Shown piece after piece: positions 7,493 to 16,600 of a stretch of DNA of 19,722 nucleotides. The notes under the pieces are model-generated. The model worked only from the letters and a program-made list of their open reading frames with translations. It searched no databases and was not told the DNA's origin. The stretch comes from Bacteroidota bacterium (lineage in GTDB: Bacteria; Bacteroidota; Bacteroidia; Bacteroidales; UBA10428). Where the stretch lies: positions 1 to 19,722 of the forward strand of contig JAJUGM010000012.1 in the NCBI GenBank assembly GCA_029268165.1, given 5' to 3'. Made by a program: the position numbers and the translations under genes. Position 1 is the first letter of the stretch; the number at the start of each line of letters is the position of its first letter.

Positions 7493-7642
7493 TCAGAAAA
7501 GGGTATAAATAAATGGGGCTATGGCGCTTCCGCTGCTAATAACGATTAACAATCCGAGCAAAATAAAAATAATAATAATCGGAATCAGCCACCATTTTTT
7601 TCTTTCCTTCATGTAATGCCAGAAATCTCTCAAGAAATCCAT
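7493..7642 (-). CDS. 49-residue single-pass membrane protein (DUF5989/SxtK-like)
   Basis: This short gene runs from ATG at 7642 to TGA at 7493-7495 and is easily missed by length cut-offs. The product starts MDFLRDFWHYMKERKKWW, followed by a Pro and a run of Ile/Leu forming one membrane helix (about 19-37), then SSGSAIAPFIYTLF. The pattern of an amphipathic aromatic/basic N-terminus, one helix and an SGSAIAPFIYTLF end matches my memory of the DUF5989 family and of SxtK, found next to carbamoyltransferases and SxtJ. It lies 54 bp after the carbamoyltransferase and 25 bp before the SxtJ-like gene, in the same direction. The biochemical role is unknown. Coding status is supported by the family-like sequence and the position. 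Confidence 0.8.
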   Translation of the reverse strand: MDFLRDFWHYMKERKKWWLIPIIIIFILLGLLIVISSGSAIAPFIYTLF

Positions 7643-7696
7643 ATAAGTAATTGTTTTAAATAAGATTTAACAAACCATAAAATTAACAATTATTTG

Positions 7697-9556
7697 TTAA
7701 TCGAGTACAAACAGTTTCTTCCAGTCTTTCTCTTCTTTCCACTGAGGTTGCTGTTGTTTGTCAAATAAAAAATCATTAATAATCAGATAGTCCATTTCCG
7801 TGCGCATAAAGCATTGATAAGCATCTTCGGGACTACAAACAATAGGTTCGCCACGAACATTAAAACTGGTATTAACCAAAATTCCGCAACCTGTTAACTT
7901 TTTAAATGCCTGTAACAATAGCCAGAAACGTAGGTTGGTTTCTTTATGAACGGTTTGTATGCGGGCTGACAGATCAATATGTGTTACAGCCGGTATTTCG
8001 CTACGTTCAACATATAGTCTTTGCATCAGAGGCAACTGAAAGTAATTATCCGGAAGAGGTTTGCGGATGTTTTCCTTAACGCCGGCTACCAGTAACATAT
8101 AGGGCGATGAGATGTCCAGGTTGAAATAGTTTGAATTATCTTCGGCAAGGACTGCAGGAGCGAAAGGACGAAAACTTTCTCGGTACTTAATTTTGAGGTT
8201 TAGCTTTTTCTGCATTTCTTTATTCCGTGCATCTCCAAGTATGCTACGGTTGCCTAATGCCCTCGGCCCGAATTCCATACGCCCCTGGAACCATCCAACC
8301 ACCTTACCTTCAGCAATCAACTGAGCTGTTTTTTCGGCCAGTTTATTATAATCATCAAAAAACAAATATGAAGCGTTGTATTTTGATGTCATTTGCTCAA
8401 CCTCTTTATTGGAATAAGCCGGCCCAAGAAATGATCCTTTCATCATATCAGTATTTAAAGGGATGTAAGGCTTTCCGAAAAAAATGTGATAAGCTGCCAG
8501 GGCTGCGCCAATGGCACCACCTGCGTCACCGGCTGCAGGCTGAATATATATTTTTTTAAATAAGTTATCCTGAAGAATTTTTCCGTTAGCCACACAGTTG
8601 AGCGCCACACCCCCTGCAAGACATAATGCATCAGCTCCGGTTATATCTTTGGCATGCCTTACCATGGCCCTCATAATCTCTTCAGTAATTTGCTGGATGG
8701 CATAAGCCATATCACAGTGCTGTTGCTTAATTTCAGTTTCAGGCAAACGCCTCTCAAGGCCAAACAATTTTTTCCATTTTTTGTCATTAACCATGCGCAG
8801 ACCGGTTGAATAAGAAAAATATCGCTGATTAAGCCATATTGAACCATCTTCCCTGATATCTACCAGATGGTCTTTTATCAGCTGATAGTATTTTCTTACA
8901 TTATCAGAATCAGGAATACCGTATGGAGCAAGTCCCATAAGTTTGTATTCACCCGAGTTTACCCTGAAACCAAGATAATAAGTAAATGCCGAGTATAAAA
9001 GACCGAGAGAATGCGGGAATCGCAATTCTTTTATTATTTTTATAGTGTTCCTGTCTCCTACCGACAGCGAAGCTGTAGCCCACTCGCCCACCCCGTCAAC
9101 GGTAATAATGGCAGCATGGTCGAACCCTGAAGGATAATAGGCGCTGGCAGCGTGTGATAAATGATGTTCGGTAAAAAGCAGCTTTAACTTCTTCTTATTA
9201 TAAGGTTCAATGTCTTTGAGTTTGTCATAAATAAGTTTTTTCAGAAACACTTTCTCCTTAAGCCATACCGGAATGGATGTGACAAATGAGGCCAGTCCGC
9301 GCGGGGCAAAACCGTAATATGTTTCAAGCAAACGTTCAAATTTAAGCATTGGTTTATCATAAAATACTAAAGCATCAAGGCTGTCAATTGAAGTAGCTGT
9401 ATCTTTCAGGCAAAAGCGAATTGCATTGAGCGGAAAAGAAGCATCATGTTTTTTGCGGGTAAAACGCTCTTCCTGTGCCGCTGCTTTTATTTCACCATCA
9501 TTTATTAATGCCGCAGCTGCATCATGATAAAACGCCGATATGCCAAGTATTCTCAC
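7697..9556 (-). CDS. O-carbamoyltransferase, NodU/CmcH/TobZ/SxtI family
   Basis: Family enzymes use ATP, bicarbonate/carbamoyl phosphate and a hydroxyl acceptor to form an O-carbamoyl ester through a carbamoyl-adenylate. The 619 residues contain an N-terminal Kae1-like domain with the metal site His131, His135 and Asp154 (EHHLSHAASA and TVDGVGEW) and probably Asp344 in AAGDAGGA. The nucleotide-binding FGPRALGNRSILGDAR is at about 429-444. The C-terminal YrdC-like part includes ESFRPFAPAVL and NTSFNVRGEPIVCSPEDAY. No motif is missing. Translation appears to start at a GTG (9554-9556), giving MRILGISAFYHDAAA, the normal family N-terminus. It is 18 bp downstream of the SGNH/TPR gene and therefore almost certainly cotranscribed. 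The acceptor is unknown; a glycan or lipid at the membrane is inferred from its membrane-protein neighbours. Confidence 0.95.
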   Translation of the reverse strand: MRILGISAFYHDAAAALINDGEIKAAAQEERFTRKKHDASFPLNAIRFCLKDTATSIDSLDALVFYDKPMLKFERLLETYYGFAPRGLASFVTSIPVWLKEKVFLKKLIYDKLKDIEPYNKKKLKLLFTEHHLSHAASAYYPSGFDHAAIITVDGVGEWATASLSVGDRNTIKIIKELRFPHSLGLLYSAFTYYLGFRVNSGEYKLMGLAPYGIPDSDNVRKYYQLIKDHLVDIREDGSIWLNQRYFSYSTGLRMVNDKKWKKLFGLERRLPETEIKQQHCDMAYAIQQITEEIMRAMVRHAKDITGADALCLAGGVALNCVANGKILQDNLFKKIYIQPAAGDAGGAIGAALAAYHIFFGKPYIPLNTDMMKGSFLGPAYSNKEVEQMTSKYNASYLFFDDYNKLAEKTAQLIAEGKVVGWFQGRMEFGPRALGNRSILGDARNKEMQKKLNLKIKYRESFRPFAPAVLAEDNSNYFNLDISSPYMLLVAGVKENIRKPLPDNYFQLPLMQRLYVERSEIPAVTHIDLSARIQTVHKETNLRFWLLLQAFKKLTGCGILVNTSFNVRGEPIVCSPEDAYQCFMRTEMDYLIINDFLFDKQQQPQWKEEKDWKKLFVLD

Positions 9557-9574
9557 CTTAATTATAAATAATGT

Positions 9575-11821
9575 TTATTGATGCGGATTATTGCTAAAAT
9601 ACGATTTCAGCTTGCCCAATCCGGGATACATCGGATCAAGAGCTCCAAGCTCTTCAAGGCATTTATAGGCTTCTGTTTTCTGGTCATTAGCCAGATAGGC
9701 AATGATCATTAAATGCAGAAACCGGGGGTCAAACCTGAATTCTTCATATACCTTTTTTAAATGAAAAAGAGCCGTGACAGCATCCTTGTTTCTGTAATAC
9801 AACTCGCCCAGCATACGGTTTGTGATATGCGAATCTTTTATCTTAAGGGATTCATTAAGTATTTTAATTGCAGCCGCAAAATCTGATCTGGCAATCAAAT
9901 CTCTTGCATTTTCAATGTACGGAACCGTTTGTTGCGGTATGAAATTTATGTAGGTATATTGGCGCGGAGGAACCGGGACGTTAATACCGGGATCAGTATC
10001 TTTCAGAAGCTCAAGTGTTTTCGCAGCATTGGCCTCATCATTGTCGTAAACATAAGCAACATAAAGCTTGGTAAGTACTCTGATCCTCATTTTATCATTT
10101 AATTCCAATGCCTCTGAGAAATATTTAATGGCATTTTTCAGGTCATTTTTAATCAGGTAAATTTCACCTGCCCTGAAAAAGGCATAAAATGATTTCTCGT
10201 AAATAAGCGACTGATTGAAATACTTTAATGCCAGTGGCAAATCATTAATGTTGATAAGGTAATCAGCAGCTCTGCGGTAATATTCGGCCCAGTACGGATT
10301 TATTTTAACAAGTGCATTGTACTCACGGAAAGCATTATAATAATCGTGCCGGTTGGCATAATACTCTGCAAGTTTCAGATGAGCATCCGCACCATTAAAA
10401 CCTTTACGCGCCATAACAAAGAAGGCAAGAGAATCAATATACGAGACGGGCTGGTAAATTAAACGATAGTCAATGTATTCCTTTGTGTCATCACGGAATG
10501 GCCAGTGATACGAAAGATTGGTTATACGGTGATAGCCAATAAGCCTGTCCACTTCAGTGTATCCGTAATTAATTAAATAATATTCTGGAGGTTCAACGGT
10601 ATATTCATTTACATGAGATTCAATGATGCCATCAACTACCATTTTCTGATAAAAAGCATCAGCAAGTAAAAACTGTCCGTTAACATTGGGATGGACATGC
10701 TCTGTTAACAAATTATAGCCAATCAGCCTGTTGGGCGAAACAGCTTCAAAAAGAGCAAGTGTGGGTACAAAATGGGCCTTATATTCATTGGCCAGCCTGC
10801 GGACAATACTGTTTATATCGCTGGATGCCCTGAAACGAATACAATCATAATCGCGTGCCAGTGTATAGTATTCATAAGCTTTGCCATAATCGCCCTGTTT
10901 TTCAGCATTTTTCCCAAGATTGAAATAATAATCAGCTGGTTTGTATTCTTTTGTTTCAATTGACTTAAAAGGAGGCAAATCTTTTATATTACTTACCAGA
11001 TCGCTGATAAAAACGGGAACATTTTTTCCTTTTGCTTTCTTCAGCATTGAACTTACATTGAGCTCAAAATATTTTATGCCTTTCTGATAATCCTTGCTGT
11101 TATATACTATATCGGCCTTGCTGACAATGCGGGACATCAGCGTTCCTCTCTTTTCAGCCGGAGATTTGTCGCGTGCTTTAGCCAGGGTACCTACCATGTT
11201 TCTGATTGCCTGATATACTTTCAGGTTCATCAATTTAAGATGCAGACGTATAAGTCCGCGGTTATGGGTAACGGCTTCCTTTGAGCCAACGCCAAATGCG
11301 CCATAAAACTCATTATGTCCTGCATAAATCAGAATGGCGTCGGGTTCTTCCCTTAGTATCTGTGGAAAAAAATCAAGCAGTGTGAAAGTATTAATAGCTG
11401 TGATGGCCGTATTAACCACCTCAAATTTCTTATCAGGATAGGCATCCTGAAGCCTCTCCTGAAGTATTCTGGAAAACATCAGGTTATCTTCGTAGGGAAA
11501 TCCCACTACAGTAGAGCTTCCCATAACAAATATCCTGAAGCAGTTATCAGGCTTCTTCTTTAGAAAAATATCCTTTGCAGGTGCGGTATATTCAAAACGC
11601 TGAAAATATTTTTTACCTATGTCGGGGTTAACAACCCTGTACTGAGAATACATCTCATCCGGATGATTGATAAACAAATGAAAATTATCACCATAATTAA
11701 AAACCCTCAGGAGTAATTCAATAAAAATGAAAAACAAAACCGGGATGACTGTTATCAGCAGGTTAAAGAGTAATCGTTTTTCTTTTGATATTGTAAAATC
11801 TCTTTTAGCTTGGTTTTTCAT
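9575..11821 (-). CDS. Membrane-anchored SGNH/GDSL-hydrolase-like protein with TPR repeats
   Basis: The 748-residue protein has a basic cytosolic N-terminus, one membrane helix at about 18-40 and then an SGNH-like domain. Block I is VMGSSTVVG at 99-107 with presumed nucleophile Ser103; the usual Asp before it is Ser. Block III is AGHNEFYG with Asn170. The last block is EHVHP with Glu374 and His377, so Glu replaces the usual Asp of DxxH. A TPR-like helix pair (about 294-325) interrupts the domain, and tandem TPR-like repeats fill about 465-740. The catalytic part would face the periplasm. In saxitoxin clusters the equivalent neighbour, SxtL, is a GDSL lipase, but without this TPR tail. It begins with ATG 25 bp after the sigma gene. 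Esterase, deacylase or acyltransferase activity is possible. Confidence 0.85.
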   Translation of the reverse strand: MKNQAKRDFTISKEKRLLFNLLITVIPVLFFIFIELLLRVFNYGDNFHLFINHPDEMYSQYRVVNPDIGKKYFQRFEYTAPAKDIFLKKKPDNCFRIFVMGSSTVVGFPYEDNLMFSRILQERLQDAYPDKKFEVVNTAITAINTFTLLDFFPQILREEPDAILIYAGHNEFYGAFGVGSKEAVTHNRGLIRLHLKLMNLKVYQAIRNMVGTLAKARDKSPAEKRGTLMSRIVSKADIVYNSKDYQKGIKYFELNVSSMLKKAKGKNVPVFISDLVSNIKDLPPFKSIETKEYKPADYYFNLGKNAEKQGDYGKAYEYYTLARDYDCIRFRASSDINSIVRRLANEYKAHFVPTLALFEAVSPNRLIGYNLLTEHVHPNVNGQFLLADAFYQKMVVDGIIESHVNEYTVEPPEYYLINYGYTEVDRLIGYHRITNLSYHWPFRDDTKEYIDYRLIYQPVSYIDSLAFFVMARKGFNGADAHLKLAEYYANRHDYYNAFREYNALVKINPYWAEYYRRAADYLININDLPLALKYFNQSLIYEKSFYAFFRAGEIYLIKNDLKNAIKYFSEALELNDKMRIRVLTKLYVAYVYDNDEANAAKTLELLKDTDPGINVPVPPRQYTYINFIPQQTVPYIENARDLIARSDFAAAIKILNESLKIKDSHITNRMLGELYYRNKDAVTALFHLKKVYEEFRFDPRFLHLMIIAYLANDQKTEAYKCLEELGALDPMYPGLGKLKSYFSNNPHQ

Positions 11822-11846
11822 ATCAGACTATAAAATTGTTCTCGGT

Positions 11847-12413
11847 TTATAATATTTTATCAATTATTGGTGACAGTTTTGCCCTCAAATCTTTCAGGGC
11901 GAGCCTTATGTGTGTTTCAATTGTTTTTTCAGCAATGCCCAGTGTTTCTGAAATCATTTTATGGCTCATGCCTTCCATGCGGCATAGCCGAAAAATCTCC
12001 TGCCTCTTGGGAGGCATCTGCTCAATTGTTTTATTGATGATTCTTTCAATATCTTCATAAGTGATTGTTTCTTCTGTATTTTTCACATGAGTCTGAAGAT
12101 ATTGAAGCACTTCACTGACATAAGTACGGTGGTACATCTTTTTACGGTTTTCATTAAAAACTGCATTTTTCACTGAAGTTAACAAATAACCGTTGAATGA
12201 CATATCAGGATTGATATTATGCCTGTTTTCCCAAATTTTCGTAAAGACTTCCTGAACAACTTCTTCAGCCTCAGAAGCGTTTTTGAGATAATGGTAGGCA
12301 AACCCATAGGCTTTCTGCACATACCTGAAATAAATTTTCTCAAAAGCGGCTTCATCACTTGCTATAAGCCTCACAATAAGTTCGCGTTCTTCCGTTGATG
12401 AAAAAGTTCCCAA
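11847..12413 (-). CDS. ECF-type RNA polymerase sigma factor
   Basis: The 188-residue sigma factor has region 2 at about 22-90 (core phrase AEEVVQEVFTKIWENR) and region 4 at about 130-180 with a helix-turn-helix (HKMISETLGIAEKTIETHIR). It lacks regions 1 and 3, as ECF factors do, and resembles the large Bacteroides-type expansion. The frame opens just after a TAA (12417-12419) and has no in-frame ATG before residue 71, so translation probably starts at TTG 12411-12413, an unusual and possibly weak start. It ends 25 bp before the SGNH/TPR gene and heads the carbamoylation group. No FecR-like or other anti-sigma gene is adjacent, although such genes often accompany these factors. It is divergent from the RND efflux operon. 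Targets are unknown. Confidence 0.92.
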   Translation of the reverse strand: MGTFSSTEERELIVRLIASDEAAFEKIYFRYVQKAYGFAYHYLKNASEAEEVVQEVFTKIWENRHNINPDMSFNGYLLTSVKNAVFNENRKKMYHRTYVSEVLQYLQTHVKNTEETITYEDIERIINKTIEQMPPKRQEIFRLCRMEGMSHKMISETLGIAEKTIETHIRLALKDLRAKLSPIIDKIL

Positions 12414-12550
12414 TTTTTATGATAAACTTTAGCTAAATATATAAAAATTTAATTGTCGCAAATACAGAATGATATTTTTTTCAAATTTTAACACTCAATG
12501 GTTTTTGCTAATTTAGCAAATTGGTAAAAGCAATTTCAAACAATTATGCA
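12414..12550. promoter_or_regulatory. Divergent promoter region between sigma factor and efflux operon
   Basis: This 137-bp AT-rich spacer must carry both promoters. On the minus strand, TGTATTTG (12459-12466) is one base off the TAnnTTTG -7 consensus, about 45 bp before the sigma start. On the plus strand, TAATTTAG (12509-12516) is one base off and about 35 bp before the adaptor ATG. Neither has a convincing -33 box at standard spacing. The plus-strand candidate overlaps the perfect palindrome at 12504-12520. Confidence 0.4.
12504..12520. promoter_or_regulatory. 17-bp perfect palindrome, possible operator
   Basis: TTTGCTAA (12504-12511), a central T, and TTAGCAAA (12513-12520) form an exact inverted repeat 31 bp before the adaptor ATG. 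The size and symmetry fit a binding site for a dimeric repressor or activator, and it covers the best -7 candidate of the efflux operon. No regulator gene other than the sigma factor is present in the window. Confidence 0.45.
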
Positions 12551-13636
12551 ATGAGAAAATTTTTGAAGATTGTCAGCTGGATAGGGGTGGTTGTGATTTT
12601 ATTAGTAATCATTTTCTGGCCTAAGATAAAATTATTCAGGGAAGGAAAGTCAAAAGGCGTTTTATCTGAGGGAAAGATACAGGCTGTAAGGGTTAAAGTC
12701 TTGGTTGCCAGGCCTTCGGACTTACAGGAAGTCATTAAGGCAACAGGTACTTTAATAGCCGATGAACAGGTGGATCTCACATTTGAAACGCAGGGAAAAA
12801 TTAAGGAAATATATTTCACCGAAGGAACCAGGGTTAGCCAGGGTCAGTTGTTAGCCAAACTGAATGATGATGATTTGCAGGCTCAATTAAAAAAGCTGAA
12901 TTTACAGAATAACCTGCTTCAGGAAAAAGCCAACCGGCAGAAAATATTACTTGAGCGTGAGGCTATAAGCCGCGAATCGTATGACCAGCTTATTACAGAT
13001 CTGCAGAGCAATGAGGCTGAAATAAAAATCATTCTTGTCAATATTGCTAAAACAGAAATCAGGGCTCCCTTTGATGGTATCATCGGTCTGCGTTACCTGA
13101 GTGAGGGTGCCTATGTTAATCCCGGTATGCGTGTTGCCAGGCTTATTAAAATCAGGCCGCTGAAAGTCGAATTTTCTATTCCCGAACGGTATGCAGGTAA
13201 TGTGAAAGTAGGAAATATACTAAGTTTTCGAATTGAAGGCTCGCCTGAAGAATACCGCGCAAGCGTGTATGCTGTTGAGCCAATAATAGATGCGGCAACC
13301 AGAACCATTACACTCAGGGCTTTATTTCCTAATGAACAAATGCAGTTACAACCCGGAAGATATGTTACCGTGCAATTAATCATCCGTGAAAAGAAAGATG
13401 CCATAAAGCTGCCCACCGAAGCAATTATACCCGAACTGGGAAGCGAAAAAGTGTTTGTCATTAACAACGGGAAGGCTGCAGATACTAAGGTAACTATTGG
13501 TTTACGTACTCCGGAATTTGTTGAAGTTACAAAGGGAATTAAAGCAGGCGACACAGTGATAGTAAGCGGAATCATGCAGCTGCGTGCGGGTATGCCCGTT
13601 AACATCATCGCTGTTGACAGTACAGATTACCAATGA
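12551..13636 (+). CDS. RND efflux periplasmic adaptor (membrane fusion protein)
   Basis: This adaptor links the inner-membrane RND pump to the outer-membrane channel. Starting at ATG 12551 gives 361 residues; a longer frame from TTG 12521 adds ten residues ahead of the natural basic-plus-hydrophobic N-terminus (MRKFLKIVSW) and is less likely. One hydrophobic anchor spans about 8-23, with no lipobox. The two halves of the lipoyl-like domain are seen at about 80-106 (GKIKEIYFTEG, then QGQLLAKL) and 170-192 (APFDGIIG at 172-179), with an alpha-helical hairpin between them. Beta-barrel and membrane-proximal domains follow. It is 8 bp upstream of the pump gene. Substrate specificity cannot be read from the sequence. 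Confidence 0.94.
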   Translation: MRKFLKIVSWIGVVVILLVIIFWPKIKLFREGKSKGVLSEGKIQAVRVKVLVARPSDLQEVIKATGTLIADEQVDLTFETQGKIKEIYFTEGTRVSQGQLLAKLNDDDLQAQLKKLNLQNNLLQEKANRQKILLEREAISRESYDQLITDLQSNEAEIKIILVNIAKTEIRAPFDGIIGLRYLSEGAYVNPGMRVARLIKIRPLKVEFSIPERYAGNVKVGNILSFRIEGSPEEYRASVYAVEPIIDAATRTITLRALFPNEQMQLQPGRYVTVQLIIREKKDAIKLPTEAIIPELGSEKVFVINNGKAADTKVTIGLRTPEFVEVTKGIKAGDTVIVSGIMQLRAGMPVNIIAVDSTDYQ

Positions 13637-13644
13637 ACTGAATC

Positions 13645-16600
13645 ATGAGTATTTCATCATTAAGCATAAGAAGGCCGGTACTGACAATAGTAATGAATAT
13701 TGTCATTGTTATTTTTGGCGCTATCGGAATGACTTACCTTGGTGTACGTGAATTTCCGAATGTTGACAGGCCTATTGTAAATGTTTTCACAAGCTATGCG
13801 GGGGCAAGCGCCGATATTATTGAAACACAGATAACCGAACCACTTGAACAGGCAGTAAACGGTATTGCCGGCATAAGATCAATAATGAGTGTTTCAAGAG
13901 ACGGGGCAAGCAGAATAACTATTGAGTTCGATTTAAATATTGATCTTGAAACAGCTGCAAATGATGTGCGCGATAAGGTGGCCGGTGCAAGAGGCTTATT
14001 GCCAAGCGATGCCGAACCTCCCGTTATTCAGAAAGCTGATGCTGATGCTGAGCCTATTATCATGATTAATGTTCTTAGTAACAGAAGGTCGTTGCTTGAG
14101 CTTTCTGATATTGCCGAAAACGTTTTCATAGAAAGGTTACAAACTATTCCGGGAGTCAGTGCTGTTACTGTGTGGGGGAGCAAACGCCCTGCAATGCGAC
14201 TCTGGATGAACCCCGCCAAACTGGCGGGTTATCAGCTCACACCTGCTGACGTGCGTGATGCATTAGCCCGTGAGAATATTGAACTTCCTTCAGGGCGTAT
14301 TGAAGGCAATACAACTGAACTCACTGTCCGTACACTGGGAAGGCTGGTTACCCCGGCCGATTTTAACAATCTTATCATCAAACAGGAAGGTGAAAAAATC
14401 ATCCGGTTCAGTGATATCGGTTATGCCGAATTAGGCCCCGAAAACCTGCGCACTGCCATGCTCTTTGACGGGATTCCTACAGTAGGTACTGCAGTTGTGC
14501 CACAGCCTGGCTCAAATCATATTGAAATAACTGATGAGGTGTATAAACGGCTGGAACAAATAAAAAAAGACCTGCCTGACGATATCATCACCTCTGTTGG
14601 ATTTGACAATACCACATACATCAGGAAATCGGTTAAAGAAGTAAGAGAAACCATTTTTATGGCCTTTTTCCTCGTAGTACTAATTATATTTATATTCTTA
14701 AGAGAATGGCGTTCAACACTTATACCTGTCTTGGCTATACCAGTTTCGCTTATCGGCGCTTTTTTCATCCTTTATATTCTTAATTATACCATTAACGTAC
14801 TTACACTGCTTGGTGTGGTTCTTTCCATCGGTCTTGTAGTTGACGACGCCATCATTGTGCTTGAAAATATATATGTTAAAATAGAAAGAGGCATGTCTCC
14901 TGTTGATGCAGGATTAAAAGGCTCATCCGAAATATTTTTTGCCATCATTGCCACTACGATAACGCTTGTGGCAGTATTTACCCCGATAGTCTTTCTGCAA
15001 GGAGCCACAGGCCGATTATTCAGGGAATTTTCCTTTGTGATATCAGGTGCAGTAATTATATCGTCGTTCGTTGCACTCACATTAACACCCATGCTGTCAA
15101 CAAAAATACTGAAAGCACATCATTCCGAAAACTGGTTATATAATAAAACCGAACCGTTTTTTAACCGTCTGATATCGTTTTACGAGCAGTCGCTGAAAAA
15201 TTTTGTCAAAAAAAGATGGATAGCTATAATTATAGTTGCTGTGATGGTTGTATTGATCGTTTTTCTCTGGCGCACTTTACCTGCTGAAATGGCACCTGTT
15301 GAAGACCGTTCCAACCTGAGGGTTAATGCTACAGCGCCAGAAGGAGCTACCTTCGAATATATGCAGCGATATATGGATGAACTGTATAACCTTGTTAAAG
15401 AAGAAATCCCTGAATCAGAAGGCATTATGTCAATTGTATCACCAGGGGGCACGGGAATTACAAACACCGGATTTTTACGCATAATACTGAAAGATAAAAG
15501 CAACCGGGAACGCTCGCAACAGGAAATAGCTGAAGCGCTTTCAAAATCAGTTAAAAATCTTACCGGTGCCCGTTCTTATGTGGTTCAGCAACAAACATTC
15601 GGAAGCCGCAGAAGCGGTCTTCCGGTGCAGTATGTTATTCAGGCACAGGATATTGATAAACTTAAAGCGGTATTACCCCGCTTCCTCGCTGAGGCATCTG
15701 AAAGCAAAATTTTTCAGGTTGTTGATGTTGACCTGAAATTTACCAAACCTGAAATAAGAGTGGAAATCAATCGTGAAAAAGCTATATTACTTGGTGTATC
15801 AACCTATAATATAGGCCAGACACTTCAGCTTGCCTTAAGCGGAACAAGATTTGGTTATTTTGTTATGAACGGCAGGCAATATCAGGTAATAGGGCAGTTT
15901 GACAGGCCTGACCGCAATGCACCTGTTGATCTGAAATCAATTTATGTCAGAAACAATAAAGGCCAGATGATTCAGCTTGATAACCTGGTAGCGCTTAAGG
16001 AAGAGAGCAGCCCGCCACAACTTTACCATTACAACCGCTTTTTATCGGCAACCATTTCAGCCGGCCTGGCTAAAGGCTATACGATAGGCCAGGGCATTAG
16101 GGAAATGGACCGCATTGCAGGCCGTGTACTCGATGAAACATATTCCACAGCACTGGCGGGTGATTCAAAAGACTTTGCTGAAAGCTCTTCCAGCCTTGCC
16201 TTTGCTTTTATCCTGGCGTTGGTTTTGATATACCTTGTGCTGGCAGCTCAGTTTGAAAGCTTCCGTGACCCGCTTATTATCATGTTCACAGTTCCGCTTG
16301 CCCTCTGCGGCGCATTAATATTTCTCTGGTATTTTAATCAAACCATGAATATCTTCAGCCAGATAGGTATTATCATGTTAATAGGCCTGGTTGCAAAAAA
16401 CGGAATTCTGATGGTGGAATTCGCCAACCAGCGAAAAGCAATGGGCATGAAAAAACATGATGCAATTGTGTTTGCAGCGGCTGCCCGTTTCAGACCTATT
16501 TTAATGACCAGCTTATCAACCATTCTGGGAACACTGCCCATTGCCCTCGCCCTTGGTGCCGGCTCAGAAAGCCGCATATCAATGGGTATTGCTGTAGTGG

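Noticed and set aside
8227..8559. Plus-strand open frame of 110 codons
   Set aside because: It lies fully antisense to the conserved carbamoyltransferase and has no recognisable protein features.
6322..11821. Saxitoxin-type toxin biosynthesis cluster
   Set aside because: Only the carbamoyltransferase, SxtJ-like, SxtK-like and GDSL-type genes are present. There is no SxtA-like polyketide synthase, amidinotransferase or tailoring oxygenase, and this quartet also occurs without toxins.
13111..13608. Minus-strand open frame of 165 codons
   Set aside because: It is a shadow of the RND adaptor, which has clear family motifs on the plus strand.
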